From: Olivibacter sp. SDN3
GTDB taxonomy: Bacteria > Bacteroidota > Bacteroidia > Sphingobacteriales > Sphingobacteriaceae
Direction of reading: 5' to 3'
Assembly (NCBI RefSeq): GCF_014334135.1
Contig: NZ_CP060497.1
Span: 3,720,001-3,784,000, forward strand
Length of the DNA: 64,000 nucleotides
This document shows, in pieces, positions 55,011 through 64,000 of this stretch; the first letter of the stretch is position 1, and the number at the start of each line of letters is the position of its first letter. The position numbers were made by a program, and so were the translations under genes. The notes under the pieces are model-generated. The model was not told the DNA's origin and searched no databases. It saw only the letters and a list, made by a program, of their open reading frames with translations.

Positions 55011-56522
55011 TTAATGCCGAAACGTTTGAATGCTTGAGAAATGGTAAAGATCTGCTGAGTTGGATGAATTAATTTTATCCGCTAAACTATGCTGGAGGAT
55101 GTCTACTATTTCATCCACTTCATGTTTGTCAAGTGAGGCAAAACCTAATCGCATTCCTCGCAGCTTATGATTAAAGGTAAATGGCAGGCCACTAAAGTTG
55201 ATTCCCCTATTTTTAGCAAGGGCAATCGCTTTCGTCAGCGGAAACTCTTCTTTGAACTGAACCCATAATGCCATACCCCCGTTTGGGACATTAAAATATA
55301 CCTGATCACCTAATTTTAATCGGAGCTGTTGGATGAGATAGTCCCGACGTTCACGATAGATCTTGGTGGTCTTTTTGATATGGCGCGATAAATCACCATT
55401 ATTGATGAGTGCCGCCAAAGTGTTTTCCATAATTTCATCTCCCATGATGTTGATGAGCCTGCGTAAACGGTACGCTTTTTTAATAAGCGTGGCATTGGCA
55501 ATTAAAAATCCAATACGCAAGTATGGCGAAATTACTTTGGAGAATGAACCGACGTAAACAATATCAACCTCTTTCGCCAAACTATAGAGTGGCAGATAGG
55601 CGGAATCGTCATACTGAAAATCATAGTCATAATCATCTTCAATAATAATGAAGCGGTATTTTTTAGCTAATTCGAGCAGTTTGTTGCGTCTTTGGGCACA
55701 GAGCGTGACTGTGGTAGGATAATGGTGATGCGGAATACAATACACGACGCGAATGGGATGTTCTTGGCATAATATTTCTAAGGCATTCACGTCGATTCCG
55801 TCTTGATCAACCGGTATCTGATGTAGTATGGCATCTACATGGCCAAAAACTTCGTCTGCCAAATGATAGCCAGGTGTACCAACTACTACGTGATCTCCCT
55901 TTTTCAGCAGGGAGATGGCCGTTAGATAGATACCCATTTGTGCGCCATTGGTTACCATAATATGATCCAGCCGGGTAGATATGCCTCGGGTTTTATGCAG
56001 ATAATTTACTAACGTATCTCTTAAAGAAGCGGCTCCCCAAGGTAATAAGGGATCTTCCATGGATTGTAAAGCCTTCTGTTTCAGAGAAAAACGATATTCG
56101 CGAGTAATCAGTTCGTGTGGAAAAAGGCGAATATCAGGGTACCCGTCATTAACAACGATGCGATGCACTGCTATCGGTTCCTCAGTGGACATCACAGCCT
56201 GTGAGAAATGATCCATTTGGCGTGTTTCCTGCCCATCCTCCCATGACCTTGGGCCGAGATCGGGTAACAAATCGACTACCCTAACGCTTTTCCTGGGATT
56301 AATATCTATCCAAGACTGGGCGTATAATTCGTCGTAAGCCGAAATAATAGTCTTACGGTGTACATTGAGTGTCTTAGCTAGCGTACGGGTACCCGGTAAG
56401 GTCGATCCGCTCTCTATGACACCATTTTGAATAGCCTCGATCATGCCCGACGCAATTTGCTGATAGAGGGCGGTATCCGATGTTCTATCTATCGGAATAA
56501 GATGTTTAAAAGGTAACATCAA
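55011..56522 (-). CDS. MocR-type transcriptional regulator (GntR HTH plus PLP aminotransferase domain)
   Basis: The protein has 503 residues. Residues 10-80 are a GntR winged helix (LYQQIASGMIEAIQNGVI, then LPGTRTLAKTLNVHRKTI). Residues 125-490 form a type I aminotransferase fold that senses pyridoxal phosphate or an amino-compound. IIIEDDYDYDF (293-301) supplies the cofactor-binding Asp, and K329 in GSFSKV is the Schiff-base lysine. The complete aminotransferase site means it can bind PLP, as PdxR and GabR do. It is divergent from a SusC operon (254 bases between starts), which it may control; no operator was found. Confidence 0.9.
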   Translation of the reverse strand: MMLPFKHLIPIDRTSDTALYQQIASGMIEAIQNGVIESGSTLPGTRTLAKTLNVHRKTIISAYDELYAQSWIDINPRKSVRVVDLLPDLGPRSWEDGQETRQMDHFSQAVMSTEEPIAVHRIVVNDGYPDIRLFPHELITREYRFSLKQKALQSMEDPLLPWGAASLRDTLVNYLHKTRGISTRLDHIMVTNGAQMGIYLTAISLLKKGDHVVVGTPGYHLADEVFGHVDAILHQIPVDQDGIDVNALEILCQEHPIRVVYCIPHHHYPTTVTLCAQRRNKLLELAKKYRFIIIEDDYDYDFQYDDSAYLPLYSLAKEVDIVYVGSFSKVISPYLRIGFLIANATLIKKAYRLRRLINIMGDEIMENTLAALINNGDLSRHIKKTTKIYRERRDYLIQQLRLKLGDQVYFNVPNGGMALWVQFKEEFPLTKAIALAKNRGINFSGLPFTFNHKLRGMRLGFASLDKHEVDEIVDILQHSLADKINSSNSADLYHFSSIQTFRH

Positions 56523-56776
56523 TTTGTTGGTTTTGGTAAACTGGACTGCTATGTTTTGAAAAACTGGACTCCAATAACTATATCCTTCTCGTATAACTTT
56601 GAGTAAATCTACAAAAAAAACGGATTTTTATTGTGTTTTTTAAAAATAGTTGTGCTTAATGTTGATAATGTTACCGAAAATACATGATTTCTTTATTCAA
56701 AATAGAATGAAAGAGCTTAAATGTAGTCAATCCCGACTTCTAAGCCAATATTTACAAATAAATCACCTTAATCTTA

Positions 56777-59700
56777 ATGCTTATGTTTAAAAATAACTTT
56801 TTATGGGTGCTGTTTGTGTGTTTTTGCGTACAAATTTCCTATGCGCAAACCGAACGGACCATTTATGGAACAGTTCGTTCGGCTGAGACAAAAGAAACGC
56901 TTCCCGGTGTGTCAGTTCGGGTGAAAGAAACGAATTCGGGGGTAACGACCGACGCTGAGGGAGGCTTTTCCCTGCGCGTCCCGCAAACAGCCAAAACCTT
57001 GATTTTTTCATCTATCGGTTTACAAAGTAAAGAGGTACCTGTTCCGAGCACAGATGACCGATTGGATGTCGATCTGGAAGGTACGGACGTTGGATTAAAT
57101 GAGGTAGTAGTGGTAGGTTATGGAACACAGCGAAGGGGTGAGGTATCGGGTGCAATAGCTTCGGTGAAGGGAGCAAGTATAGAAAACCTGCCTTCGGTGA
57201 GTTTGGACAAGGCTATGCAAGGGCGAGCTGCCGGTGTGCAGGTGAATGCGAATAATGGTTTGCCGGGCGGTGCCACAGAAGTGCGGATTAGGGGAGTTGG
57301 TTCTGTAAATGCAGGTAATCAGCCTTTGTATATTGTAGATGGTGTGCAGATAAATCCTGCAGCACGATCGACAAACCTGGCTTCTTCAAATCCTTTGAGT
57401 GGTATCAATGCAAACGACATCGAATCCATCGATATCTTAAAGGATGCTGCTGCGGCTTCGGTTTACGGGGCGCAAGCCGGTAATGGGGTAGTGATTATTA
57501 CCACTAAAAGAGGAAAATCGGGTAAACCCCGCTTTAATCTGAATGCGTACACGGGTAACAGCCAGATCCTAAAGAAACCCGATCTTCTGACAGGTCCGCA
57601 ATGGGTAGAACTTACGCGAGAAGGTGCGGTCAACTCAAGAGATTTAACCGCTGCCCACAATATCGATATGACCTATGGCCCTGCGGCGGATGCACCAACC
57701 TATGATTGGATGGATGCGGTAACCAGAAATGGCGTGGTACAGAATTATGAGCTTTCGGTAAATGGTGGGACAGACCATACCAAATATTACTTGGGAGGGT
57801 CTTTTAACGACACGAAATATCACTTTGTGGGTTATGATTTTCAGCGGGGGTCATTCAGGGCTAACCTGGATAATAAACTTTCGGAAAAGGTTTCACTTGA
57901 AACAAAAATAAACCTGAGCACGGTTCGCCAAAACTCCGCTGATATTCCGTCTTTTCAATTATACAATATCTTCATTACGGGGCTATCTGGTGTTCCTGTT
58001 GAACCGATATATAATGAAGACGGTTCCTTTAATACCAACCTTAGAGCGGGAGATAATCCCTTGCAAGTGGCTCAGCAAAATAGGAACCTTGGCGTTACCA
58101 ATCAGCTCGTGGGCAACTTTGCTTTAAACTATGATATTTTGCCTGGCCTGAGATTTCGGTCATCCTATTCACTGGAATATAGCGGAGTTAATGAGGAGCG
58201 CTTTTATGACCCGCGCAACAATGCTGGTGCAGCAGTTGGTGGATCGGTTTATTTTAATGATTCCCGAGTGGTGAACTGGCAAACCGACCAAACCTTGACC
58301 TATAACAAGGTATTCCATGAAGATCATAATTTTACCGCACTCTTGGGGTTTAATTACCGTAATGAAGTGTTCACCATACATGGCTCACAGGGAAATGGCG
58401 TAGCTACACCGGCTTTTGGTAACACGCTTACAGGTACTACGCCGGTATTGGTGTCTTCTACCTACGACCAATTTAAACTCGCCGGTGTTTTTGGTCGCAT
58501 AGGTTATACCTTTAAAGATAAATATATCGCTCAATTTACCCTGCGCAGGGATGGATCTTCTCGTTTTGGGGCTAATAACGTTTTTGGATACTTCCCCGCA
58601 GCTTCGGCGGCGTGGCGTTTAGTAGATGAGGATTTTATGAAGCCCTTAGCGGTATTCTCGGAGTTAAAGCTACGCGCCAGTTATGGCGAAACGGGCAATA
58701 GTGAATTGATGACGAATACCGCAGGTGTGGGGTCATATTACCCGGCATTGTCGTTATTTTCAACCACGCCGGAGGCTTCTTACGATGGTGCTGCTGGGAT
58801 CAGTTTTTTTCAGTTGGGGAACGCTAATTTGGGATGGGAACGAAATGTAACCAAAAATATCGGTTTAGATTACGGATTGTTTAAGGGACGCATCAGTGGT
58901 TCTGTGGATTATTTTATTCGGACCACGAAAGATCTACTGCTGAACAGGCCACTACCGAACACCTCGGGTTTTACCACGATAGCTGAAAATGTAGGTTCGC
59001 TGGAAAACCGTGGTCTGGAACTCGGATTGAATACCATGAATCTGGTAGGTGAGTTTACCTGGAGCACCGATATTAATTTTACTTTCCTTAAAAATAAAGT
59101 ATTGTCACTTATTAACGATGGACAGGATTTACCGGCCAATAACCTTTGGGTAGGTAGACCTTTGGGAGAACAGTTTCTCGTCTCCTGGGCGGGTGTAAAT
59201 CCGGCAGATGGCCGGCCCATGTGGTATGACGCCAATGACAATATTAGCTATGTACCTGTAGCGGCAGATAGGCGCTTTGGTATCGGGAGTAATCTCATAC
59301 CGGATTACTACGGCGGCGTCACCAACAATTTCTCCTATAAGGGCTTTGAGTTGGGGATCTTCTTTCAGTTCCAGGTGGGCACGGTGCAGCAGGATCAACC
59401 TACAGGTTGGCTGTTGAGCGATTTTCGTTATGCCTTTAATCAGGATGCTGCAATCCTTAACCGCTGGACCGACCCCGGGCAGGTAACAGCTATTCCGAGA
59501 ATATATCCGGGAGCGACGTTTCCCGGAACCTCCAGTTCTCTTTTTGGTTCTACTGGAGCTGCTTCCGACCGCTTTTTTTCAGATGCATCCTATATCCGCC
59601 TGAAAACGGTAACCTTCGGATATACTTTCCCGGCATCTTGGCTGGAACGGACGAAAATCAGCAATGCACGCATTTACCTGCAAGGCTACAATTTATGGAC

Positions 59701-59809
59701 TGGCACCAATTATACAGGGCTGGATCCCGAGTTTACTTCGGGCGGCTATAATATGGGCCTGGCACCGCAGGGTAAATCGTATACATTGGGCATACAGGTA
59801 GGTTTTTAA
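56777..59809 (+). CDS. SusC/RagA-type TonB-dependent outer-membrane transporter
   Basis: The protein has 1010 residues and is the first gene of a four-gene operon. A signal peptide (to about 24, YAQ) is followed by the regulatory-like domain (IYGTVRSAETKETLPGVSVRV, 29-49). The SusC hallmark NEVVVVGYGTQRRGE lies near 110 and the plug ends VYGAQAGNGVVIITTKRGKSG near 235. A barrel follows, ending GIQVGF. It resembles the SusC at 28217-31330 but is not a close copy. The partner SusD gene begins 20 bases after its stop. The neighbouring amidohydrolase-type enzyme suggests an unusual, perhaps non-carbohydrate, nutrient. Confidence 0.93.
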   Translation: MLMFKNNFLWVLFVCFCVQISYAQTERTIYGTVRSAETKETLPGVSVRVKETNSGVTTDAEGGFSLRVPQTAKTLIFSSIGLQSKEVPVPSTDDRLDVDLEGTDVGLNEVVVVGYGTQRRGEVSGAIASVKGASIENLPSVSLDKAMQGRAAGVQVNANNGLPGGATEVRIRGVGSVNAGNQPLYIVDGVQINPAARSTNLASSNPLSGINANDIESIDILKDAAAASVYGAQAGNGVVIITTKRGKSGKPRFNLNAYTGNSQILKKPDLLTGPQWVELTREGAVNSRDLTAAHNIDMTYGPAADAPTYDWMDAVTRNGVVQNYELSVNGGTDHTKYYLGGSFNDTKYHFVGYDFQRGSFRANLDNKLSEKVSLETKINLSTVRQNSADIPSFQLYNIFITGLSGVPVEPIYNEDGSFNTNLRAGDNPLQVAQQNRNLGVTNQLVGNFALNYDILPGLRFRSSYSLEYSGVNEERFYDPRNNAGAAVGGSVYFNDSRVVNWQTDQTLTYNKVFHEDHNFTALLGFNYRNEVFTIHGSQGNGVATPAFGNTLTGTTPVLVSSTYDQFKLAGVFGRIGYTFKDKYIAQFTLRRDGSSRFGANNVFGYFPAASAAWRLVDEDFMKPLAVFSELKLRASYGETGNSELMTNTAGVGSYYPALSLFSTTPEASYDGAAGISFFQLGNANLGWERNVTKNIGLDYGLFKGRISGSVDYFIRTTKDLLLNRPLPNTSGFTTIAENVGSLENRGLELGLNTMNLVGEFTWSTDINFTFLKNKVLSLINDGQDLPANNLWVGRPLGEQFLVSWAGVNPADGRPMWYDANDNISYVPVAADRRFGIGSNLIPDYYGGVTNNFSYKGFELGIFFQFQVGTVQQDQPTGWLLSDFRYAFNQDAAILNRWTDPGQVTAIPRIYPGATFPGTSSSLFGSTGAASDRFFSDASYIRLKTVTFGYTFPASWLERTKISNARIYLQGYNLWTGTNYTGLDPEFTSGGYNMGLAPQGKSYTLGIQVGF

Positions 59810-59829
59810 TCTTATTGAACGTAAAAGAG

Positions 59830-61275
59830 ATGAAAAGAAAATTGAAATACATATGGATGGCTATCGCACTGATGACCACTAGTTGTGAAAGTATGCTGGA
59901 AGTAGAACCACGCACTTACGTGGAATCTGAACAGGCATTAAACTCAGTACTGGGCTTGGAAGCTGCCGTAAATGGCGCTTATGCCAATCTGAGACATAAC
60001 ACTTACTATGGTTTGGGAATGGTGGTGTACCCAGAGTTATTGGCCGATAATGCGCGCTTAGTGCAGGCCGCTACCCAAAGTGGTCGAGGTGTGGGTTATG
60101 ATGTGAACAATCCGGGAACGCACTTAAACATCTGGACGGAAGCATATTCTGCCATTAATCGGGCTAGCTTGGTCATCGATGCTGCAGATGCGGTGGCAGA
60201 TGGCACGGATGCCCAGAAAGCCTCATTTAAGGCGCAGGCTTATTTCCTGAGGGGCTTGGTTTATTTTGATCTGTTGAAAATTTATGCCTACAACCCTAAG
60301 CATATTCAGGAACAGGCAGATATGGGAGTGCCGTTGCTCACCGAGGGGATTGACGATTTAACAAAAATTATCTTACCCGAGCGGACGGGTATCTTAGCGG
60401 GTTACCAGCTGGTAGAACAGGATTTATTAACCGCAATCGCTAATTTCGAGCAGCCGGGAGTAAACACGCAGACAGGGGCTCCTTATTATGGTACCAAGGG
60501 TGCTGCACATGCGCTTTTATCACGACTTTATCTCTATTGGGGCGAAGAAAAGTGGGCGGATTGTGTGGAGCAGGCCGACTTGGCTATTGCCGAAGGAGTC
60601 GGCGTTTTTCAGACGAGTCCAAGTGCCTACCGGAGTATGTGGACGCAACCGAGCAACCCAGAATCGGTTTTTGAAGTGCAGTTTGCCAATATCAATGAAG
60701 TGCCGCAAACCAGTAACAACAATACTATCCAAGCTTTCTATCAACAAGAGCGCAGTGGTGGACAAGTGCTGGGGTGGGGCGATGTCGTAATGGCAAACAA
60801 TTTTCTTTCGCTATTTGAGGAGAACGATGTGCGGAGACAGGTGGTGGTTCCTTATACCCGAACCAATGGGGAGCAAGTGGTGCAAACAGACAAGTTTTCC
60901 GGCAGCAAGGGAATTTTTGGATGGGATAATGTGCCTGTAATACGTATTTCGGAGGTTTACCTTAACCGAGCAGAGGCTAATGCACGTTTAGGGAATGCTG
61001 CTGGTGCACAGGAAGATCTCAACCTGATTAGAACACGTGTGGGCTTGCCCTCGGTGACTCCTGTAGGTACGGCATTGGTAGATGCCGTGCTAAGGGAGAG
61101 ACGCTTGGAGTTGGCTTTTGAAGGACAGCGTTTCTTTGATCTTACCCGCTTGGGTGTAGATATCCCGAAAGAAAGTATTTCGCCCATTCCGTTTTCCGAC
61201 TACCGTATACTAGCCCCGATACCACAGTCAGAAATAGATATTAACACTAATTTAATTCAAAATAGAGGTTATTAA
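59830..61275 (+). CDS. SusD/RagB-type nutrient-binding lipoprotein
   Basis: The protein has 481 residues from the ATG at 59830. A TTG five codons earlier is rejected, because MKRKLKYIWMAIALMTTSC is a clean lipoprotein signal (lipobox TTSC). SusD marks: KAQAYFLRGLVYFDLLKIYA (near 135), AHALLSRLYLYWGEEKWADC (near 220), RISEVYLNRAEANARLG (near 372) and LRERRLELAFEGQRFFDLTRLG (near 420), then LIQNRGY. It is shorter than the SusD at 26576. It should be anchored at the outer surface over the SusC pore. Confidence 0.93.
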   Translation: MKRKLKYIWMAIALMTTSCESMLEVEPRTYVESEQALNSVLGLEAAVNGAYANLRHNTYYGLGMVVYPELLADNARLVQAATQSGRGVGYDVNNPGTHLNIWTEAYSAINRASLVIDAADAVADGTDAQKASFKAQAYFLRGLVYFDLLKIYAYNPKHIQEQADMGVPLLTEGIDDLTKIILPERTGILAGYQLVEQDLLTAIANFEQPGVNTQTGAPYYGTKGAAHALLSRLYLYWGEEKWADCVEQADLAIAEGVGVFQTSPSAYRSMWTQPSNPESVFEVQFANINEVPQTSNNNTIQAFYQQERSGGQVLGWGDVVMANNFLSLFEENDVRRQVVVPYTRTNGEQVVQTDKFSGSKGIFGWDNVPVIRISEVYLNRAEANARLGNAAGAQEDLNLIRTRVGLPSVTPVGTALVDAVLRERRLELAFEGQRFFDLTRLGVDIPKESISPIPFSDYRILAPIPQSEIDINTNLIQNRGY

Positions 61276-61285
61276 TTGCATAGAT

Positions 61286-62227
61286 ATGAAAAGAATTTGG
61301 ATTCACACCTATATACTGCTCATCATGATCGGCCTGTTTTCGGCCTGTCGCAAAGAACGTGATTTGAGCTACCAGGGAGCAACGGTAGTTGAGTTTAGCA
61401 ATCCGATTACAGGTACCAACACCAAGGCCTTGGGAGCCAGCATAGGCGGTGGCGATCTGCTGGGGGATAATCCATCAATTACCATAAAAGGGAATCGCGA
61501 TAGCGTCTTGATTCAACTAGTAGGCCCACAGCGAGACGCACCGATACAGGTGAACTATGAACTGCTTGACGGTACGGCAGAAGAAGGTGTAGACTTTGAG
61601 ATTATCGGCGAACGGGGTTATGTAACCATCGAACCGAACACTAGTTCGGCTTCGATCTATTTACGCTTGCTGAATGAAGATACCGACCCTTCTGCAGTTA
61701 AAAACCTGCAGATCCGTATCACGGATACCGATCAGGCAGATGTAATGCCCAGTGCGAACTATAGTACGTTCTCGTTGAGTATTTTTCCAATGAGGGTGTA
61801 CCTCGATCGGCAATTGACAGCAGATGCGCCTTATTTTTCGCTGGCTGATGGGGAATCCTATGCACTGCCCACAGGGAACACAGTAGCATTAGATTTCGCT
61901 TATGAAAATGGTGCTACGCCGCAACTGGTTTCACCGGAAGGACGAACGACGTTGTTTTCACAAAGGTTGTTTACACCAGATGACGGCGTGCCGGCACATT
62001 TGCAAGCTTCGCATGTAACTTTACAACTAAACAATGCCACAAGTACTACCATCAATGCGATTCCGGAATCGGGAACGGCCAGTAATGCCGTTACGGCTAA
62101 TTCGGCGTCGCTGGTTGTTAATGGCGTATATGCTTTTAAAACAACTGAGGGTAAGAAAGGCTATATTCGGATAAAAGAAGGAAGTACTAACGATATTTGG
62201 CTGTTTGATGTCATGTTCCAGCCTTAA
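61286..62227 (+). CDS. SusE-position lipoprotein (DUF4843-like, Calx-beta-like)
   Basis: The protein has 313 residues. The lipoprotein signal MKRIWIHTYILLIMIGLFSAC (lipobox FSAC) starts it, ten bases after the SusD stop. The mature part resembles a Calx-beta/DUF4843 sandwich: ITIKGNRDSVLIQLVGPQRD, NYELLDGTAEEGVDFEIIGERGYVTIEPN (near 92-120) and LQIRITDTDQAD. The last 80 residues form a second beta domain. Such proteins sit in the SusE position and help bind the substrate at the surface. The ligand is unknown. The next gene starts four bases after its stop. Confidence 0.75.
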   Translation: MKRIWIHTYILLIMIGLFSACRKERDLSYQGATVVEFSNPITGTNTKALGASIGGGDLLGDNPSITIKGNRDSVLIQLVGPQRDAPIQVNYELLDGTAEEGVDFEIIGERGYVTIEPNTSSASIYLRLLNEDTDPSAVKNLQIRITDTDQADVMPSANYSTFSLSIFPMRVYLDRQLTADAPYFSLADGESYALPTGNTVALDFAYENGATPQLVSPEGRTTLFSQRLFTPDDGVPAHLQASHVTLQLNNATSTTINAIPESGTASNAVTANSASLVVNGVYAFKTTEGKKGYIRIKEGSTNDIWLFDVMFQP

Positions 62228-62230
62228 GAT

Positions 62231-64000
62231 ATGTTTATGAGAAAATATAAAATATGGATAATACGGGCAATCCTAATCGGATTATCTTATCCGGGCCTAA
62301 ACACCTGTCTGTACGCACAAGAAACCAATGAATTGCCCCTCAAGGGAACGAGAGAAGTGCAAATCGATACGGATGAAGCCACCTGGTTGGCCTTGGATGT
62401 AGCTCCCGACGGGAAAACATTGGTGTTTTCGCTGTTGGGCGATTTATACGAATTGCCTATTAATGGAGGGGAGGCAAAAGCCTTGACGTCCGGTATAGCC
62501 ATGGACGTGCAGCCGAAATACAGTCCGGATGGTAAATCGATAGCTTTTATATCGGATCGCAATGGTGCAGAGAATGTATGGATACTGGATGTTGCGAGTG
62601 GTACCTATGAGCAGGTAACCAAAAGCACCGACGAGTATATGGAAGGGTTAAGCTGGACGAGGGATGGGCAATATCTCATTGTATCAAAAGGCGTAGGTAT
62701 TCCGAAGTTACATATCGTTCATCGCAATGGTGGGGCTGGCAGTGCACTTACTCCTGAGCCTGCTAACATGAAAGCCATTGAACCTGCTGTAGCCGTAAAC
62801 GACAGTTTGATTTGGTTTGCCCGAAGAACAGGTATGTGGGATTATAATGCTCAGTTTCCTCAATATCAGTTGAATAGTTATGATAGGGTGACGGGGAAAG
62901 TCGAAGTAAAAACTTCCCGTTATGGCTCTGCTTTTAGTCCGACACTCTCTCCCGATGGCCAATGGCTGGTATACGGGACCCGTTATGACGAGCACACAGC
63001 TTTGGTATTGCATCAGCTGGCAACGGGTGAGGAGGAGGTTTTGGCTCACCCAGTGCAGCGAGATGACCAGGAGGCTTTAGCTGCTATGGGTGTGCTTCCC
63101 ACCATGGCCTTTACACCGGATAGTAAAAAGCTGATCGCCGCCTATGGTGGGAAAATACAGGCGATCAACTTGGCTGATAAAAAGGTAGAGCAAATCCCTT
63201 TCCGGGTGAAAACTACGCTGGCGATAGGTCCGGCACTGGACTTTAAATTTCCAATTGAAGATCAGGATGAATTTATGGCCTCGCAGATTAGGGATTTGGC
63301 GCTTTCGCCTGACAGTAAAAAACTTGCCTTTACCGTGGCAGACCGTCTTTATGTGATGGATTATCCAAATGGCAAGCCAATACGAGTGACGAATATGGAG
63401 CAAACAGAAGCTCAGCCAGCTTGGTCGCCAGACGGACACAGTTTAGCTTTTGTCACATGGGACGGGAACCAAGGGGCTTTATATACCTGCGGTGTGAATG
63501 GTAAAACGGCTCCAAAGAAGTTGACGGAGCAGCCAGGATTGTTTCAGGAACCTGCTTGGTCTGCTAATGGCGAGCGTATAGTGTTTGTGGCGGGTAAGGC
63601 TGCCGCAAATCGAATCGGCACGAGCAACACTATGGGTGGCAGAGAATGGATCGGTTGGATAGCAGCCACAGGAGGGGATATCCACCACATCGCCAAAGCG
63701 GAAGGGAGTAACCCGCATTTTGGGGAAGATGAAAATAGAATTTTCCTTTATAGCAATGCCGAAGGCTTATATTCGATCAACTGGAGTGGACATGATAAAA
63801 AACAGCACCTTAAACTTTCGGGTATACGTACCTATGCCTTTTCGAATGATCATGGCGGAGAATTTCAGTTCTTTAGAAGCAACGCACAGCCTAGTGTTAT
63901 CAAAATTGCGCCCAAAGGAAATAAAGCATTTGCCAAAATATCGAATGAGATTTATGTGGTGGAAATCCCGATGTTGGGCAATACGGTGCCGGTAATACAT
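62231..64000 (+). CDS. Exported beta-propeller (TolB/PD40-type) enzyme subunit, cut at the window edge
   Basis: 590 residues are visible and the frame is still open at base 64000. A signal peptide (about 8-30, LSYPGLNTCLYAQ) is followed by repeated PD40/WD40-like blades: FSLLGDLYELPINGGEAKALT, YSPDGKSIAFISDRNGAENVW, LSPDGQWLVYGTRY, LSPDSKKLAFTVADRLYVMD and WSPDGHSLAFVTWDG. Proteins of this layout in Bacteroidota often continue into an amidohydrolase or peptidase domain beyond residue 600, so a catalytic part may lie outside the window. It starts four bases after the SusE-position gene and so belongs to the second SusCD operon. Confidence 0.78.
   Translation, partial: MFMRKYKIWIIRAILIGLSYPGLNTCLYAQETNELPLKGTREVQIDTDEATWLALDVAPDGKTLVFSLLGDLYELPINGGEAKALTSGIAMDVQPKYSPDGKSIAFISDRNGAENVWILDVASGTYEQVTKSTDEYMEGLSWTRDGQYLIVSKGVGIPKLHIVHRNGGAGSALTPEPANMKAIEPAVAVNDSLIWFARRTGMWDYNAQFPQYQLNSYDRVTGKVEVKTSRYGSAFSPTLSPDGQWLVYGTRYDEHTALVLHQLATGEEEVLAHPVQRDDQEALAAMGVLPTMAFTPDSKKLIAAYGGKIQAINLADKKVEQIPFRVKTTLAIGPALDFKFPIEDQDEFMASQIRDLALSPDSKKLAFTVADRLYVMDYPNGKPIRVTNMEQTEAQPAWSPDGHSLAFVTWDGNQGALYTCGVNGKTAPKKLTEQPGLFQEPAWSANGERIVFVAGKAAANRIGTSNTMGGREWIGWIAATGGDIHHIAKAEGSNPHFGEDENRIFLYSNAEGLYSINWSGHDKKQHLKLSGIRTYAFSNDHGGEFQFFRSNAQPSVIKIAPKGNKAFAKISNEIYVVEIPMLGNTVPVIH

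Noticed and set aside
1-64000. CRISPR array, tRNA/rRNA genes, prophage or insertion sequence
   Set aside because: By eye no regularly spaced repeats, no cloverleaf-like tRNA sequence with CCA-type ends, no ribosomal RNA motifs, and no transposase or integrase-like frames were seen.

Overview
The window is chromosomal DNA of a Bacteroidota bacterium, most likely of the Sphingobacteriaceae or a close relative. Evidence for this: two SusC/SusD pairs, secreted sulfatases, many Bacteroidota-type lipoproteins, TAnnTTTG-type promoter candidates, and little use of Shine-Dalgarno sequences. The base composition looks moderate, in the low to mid 40s percent GC by eye. I see no tRNA, rRNA, CRISPR array, prophage or intact insertion sequence. 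The window is cut at both ends: a glycosyltransferase is truncated at base 1 and a beta-propeller amidohydrolase-type gene at base 64000.

Layout. 1-3.0 kb: two overlapping GT4 glycosyltransferases (minus strand). 3.2-7.8 kb: a VOC protein, a two-gene ankyrin-repeat operon and a membrane class III adenylate cyclase. 8.0-12.7 kb: a sulfatase, a secreted Ntn amidase, and a tightly coupled PEP-mutase-family/Ada DNA-repair pair. 12.7-15.2 kb: three unrecognised envelope genes (minus strand), then an 0.8 kb gene-poor stretch with palindromes and a gene remnant. 16.0-21.8 kb: a carbohydrate or sugar-acid locus (TIM-barrel isomerase, AraC regulator, Fe(II)/2-oxoglutarate oxygenase, GH106-type rhamnosidase). 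21.8-26.4 kb: housekeeping-like accessory genes, including a frameshifted zinc alcohol dehydrogenase and a bestrophin-type channel. 26.6-34.0 kb: a SusCD locus with a sulfatase, the tail of a second, decayed sulfatase, and an SGNH esterase. 34.1-36.0 kb: a cyclic-nucleotide-binding-like/acyltransferase fusion. 36.4-43.3 kb: a divergent di-heme cytochrome c peroxidase / TonB receptor / DUF4876 lipoprotein / outer-membrane barrel module. 43.6-46.8 kb: small stress or metabolic genes. 47.1-53.3 kb: a giant alpha-2-macroglobulin carrying a miniature TonB-plug-like insert. 53.4-56.5 kb: a 52-residue membrane protein, a metallopeptidase and a MocR regulator. 56.8-64.0 kb: a second SusCD operon with a SusE-position lipoprotein and a propeller/amidohydrolase-type enzyme.

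The strongest candidate for an undescribed system is the 36.4-43.3 kb module. A di-heme peroxidase is transcribed divergently from a TonB receptor, a DUF4876 lipoprotein and an outer-membrane barrel. Each side of the divergent promoter carries its own copy of a 20-bp motif (16/20 identical), in the same orientation relative to its gene. This suggests one regulon that imports, or oxidatively handles, a metal or other cofactor at the cell surface. A second regulatory link visible by eye is an ATGTAGA-n3-TTTGT motif. It lies twice upstream of the ankyrin operon and once, in the matching orientation and at a similar distance, upstream of the unrelated membrane-protein operon at 15.2 kb.
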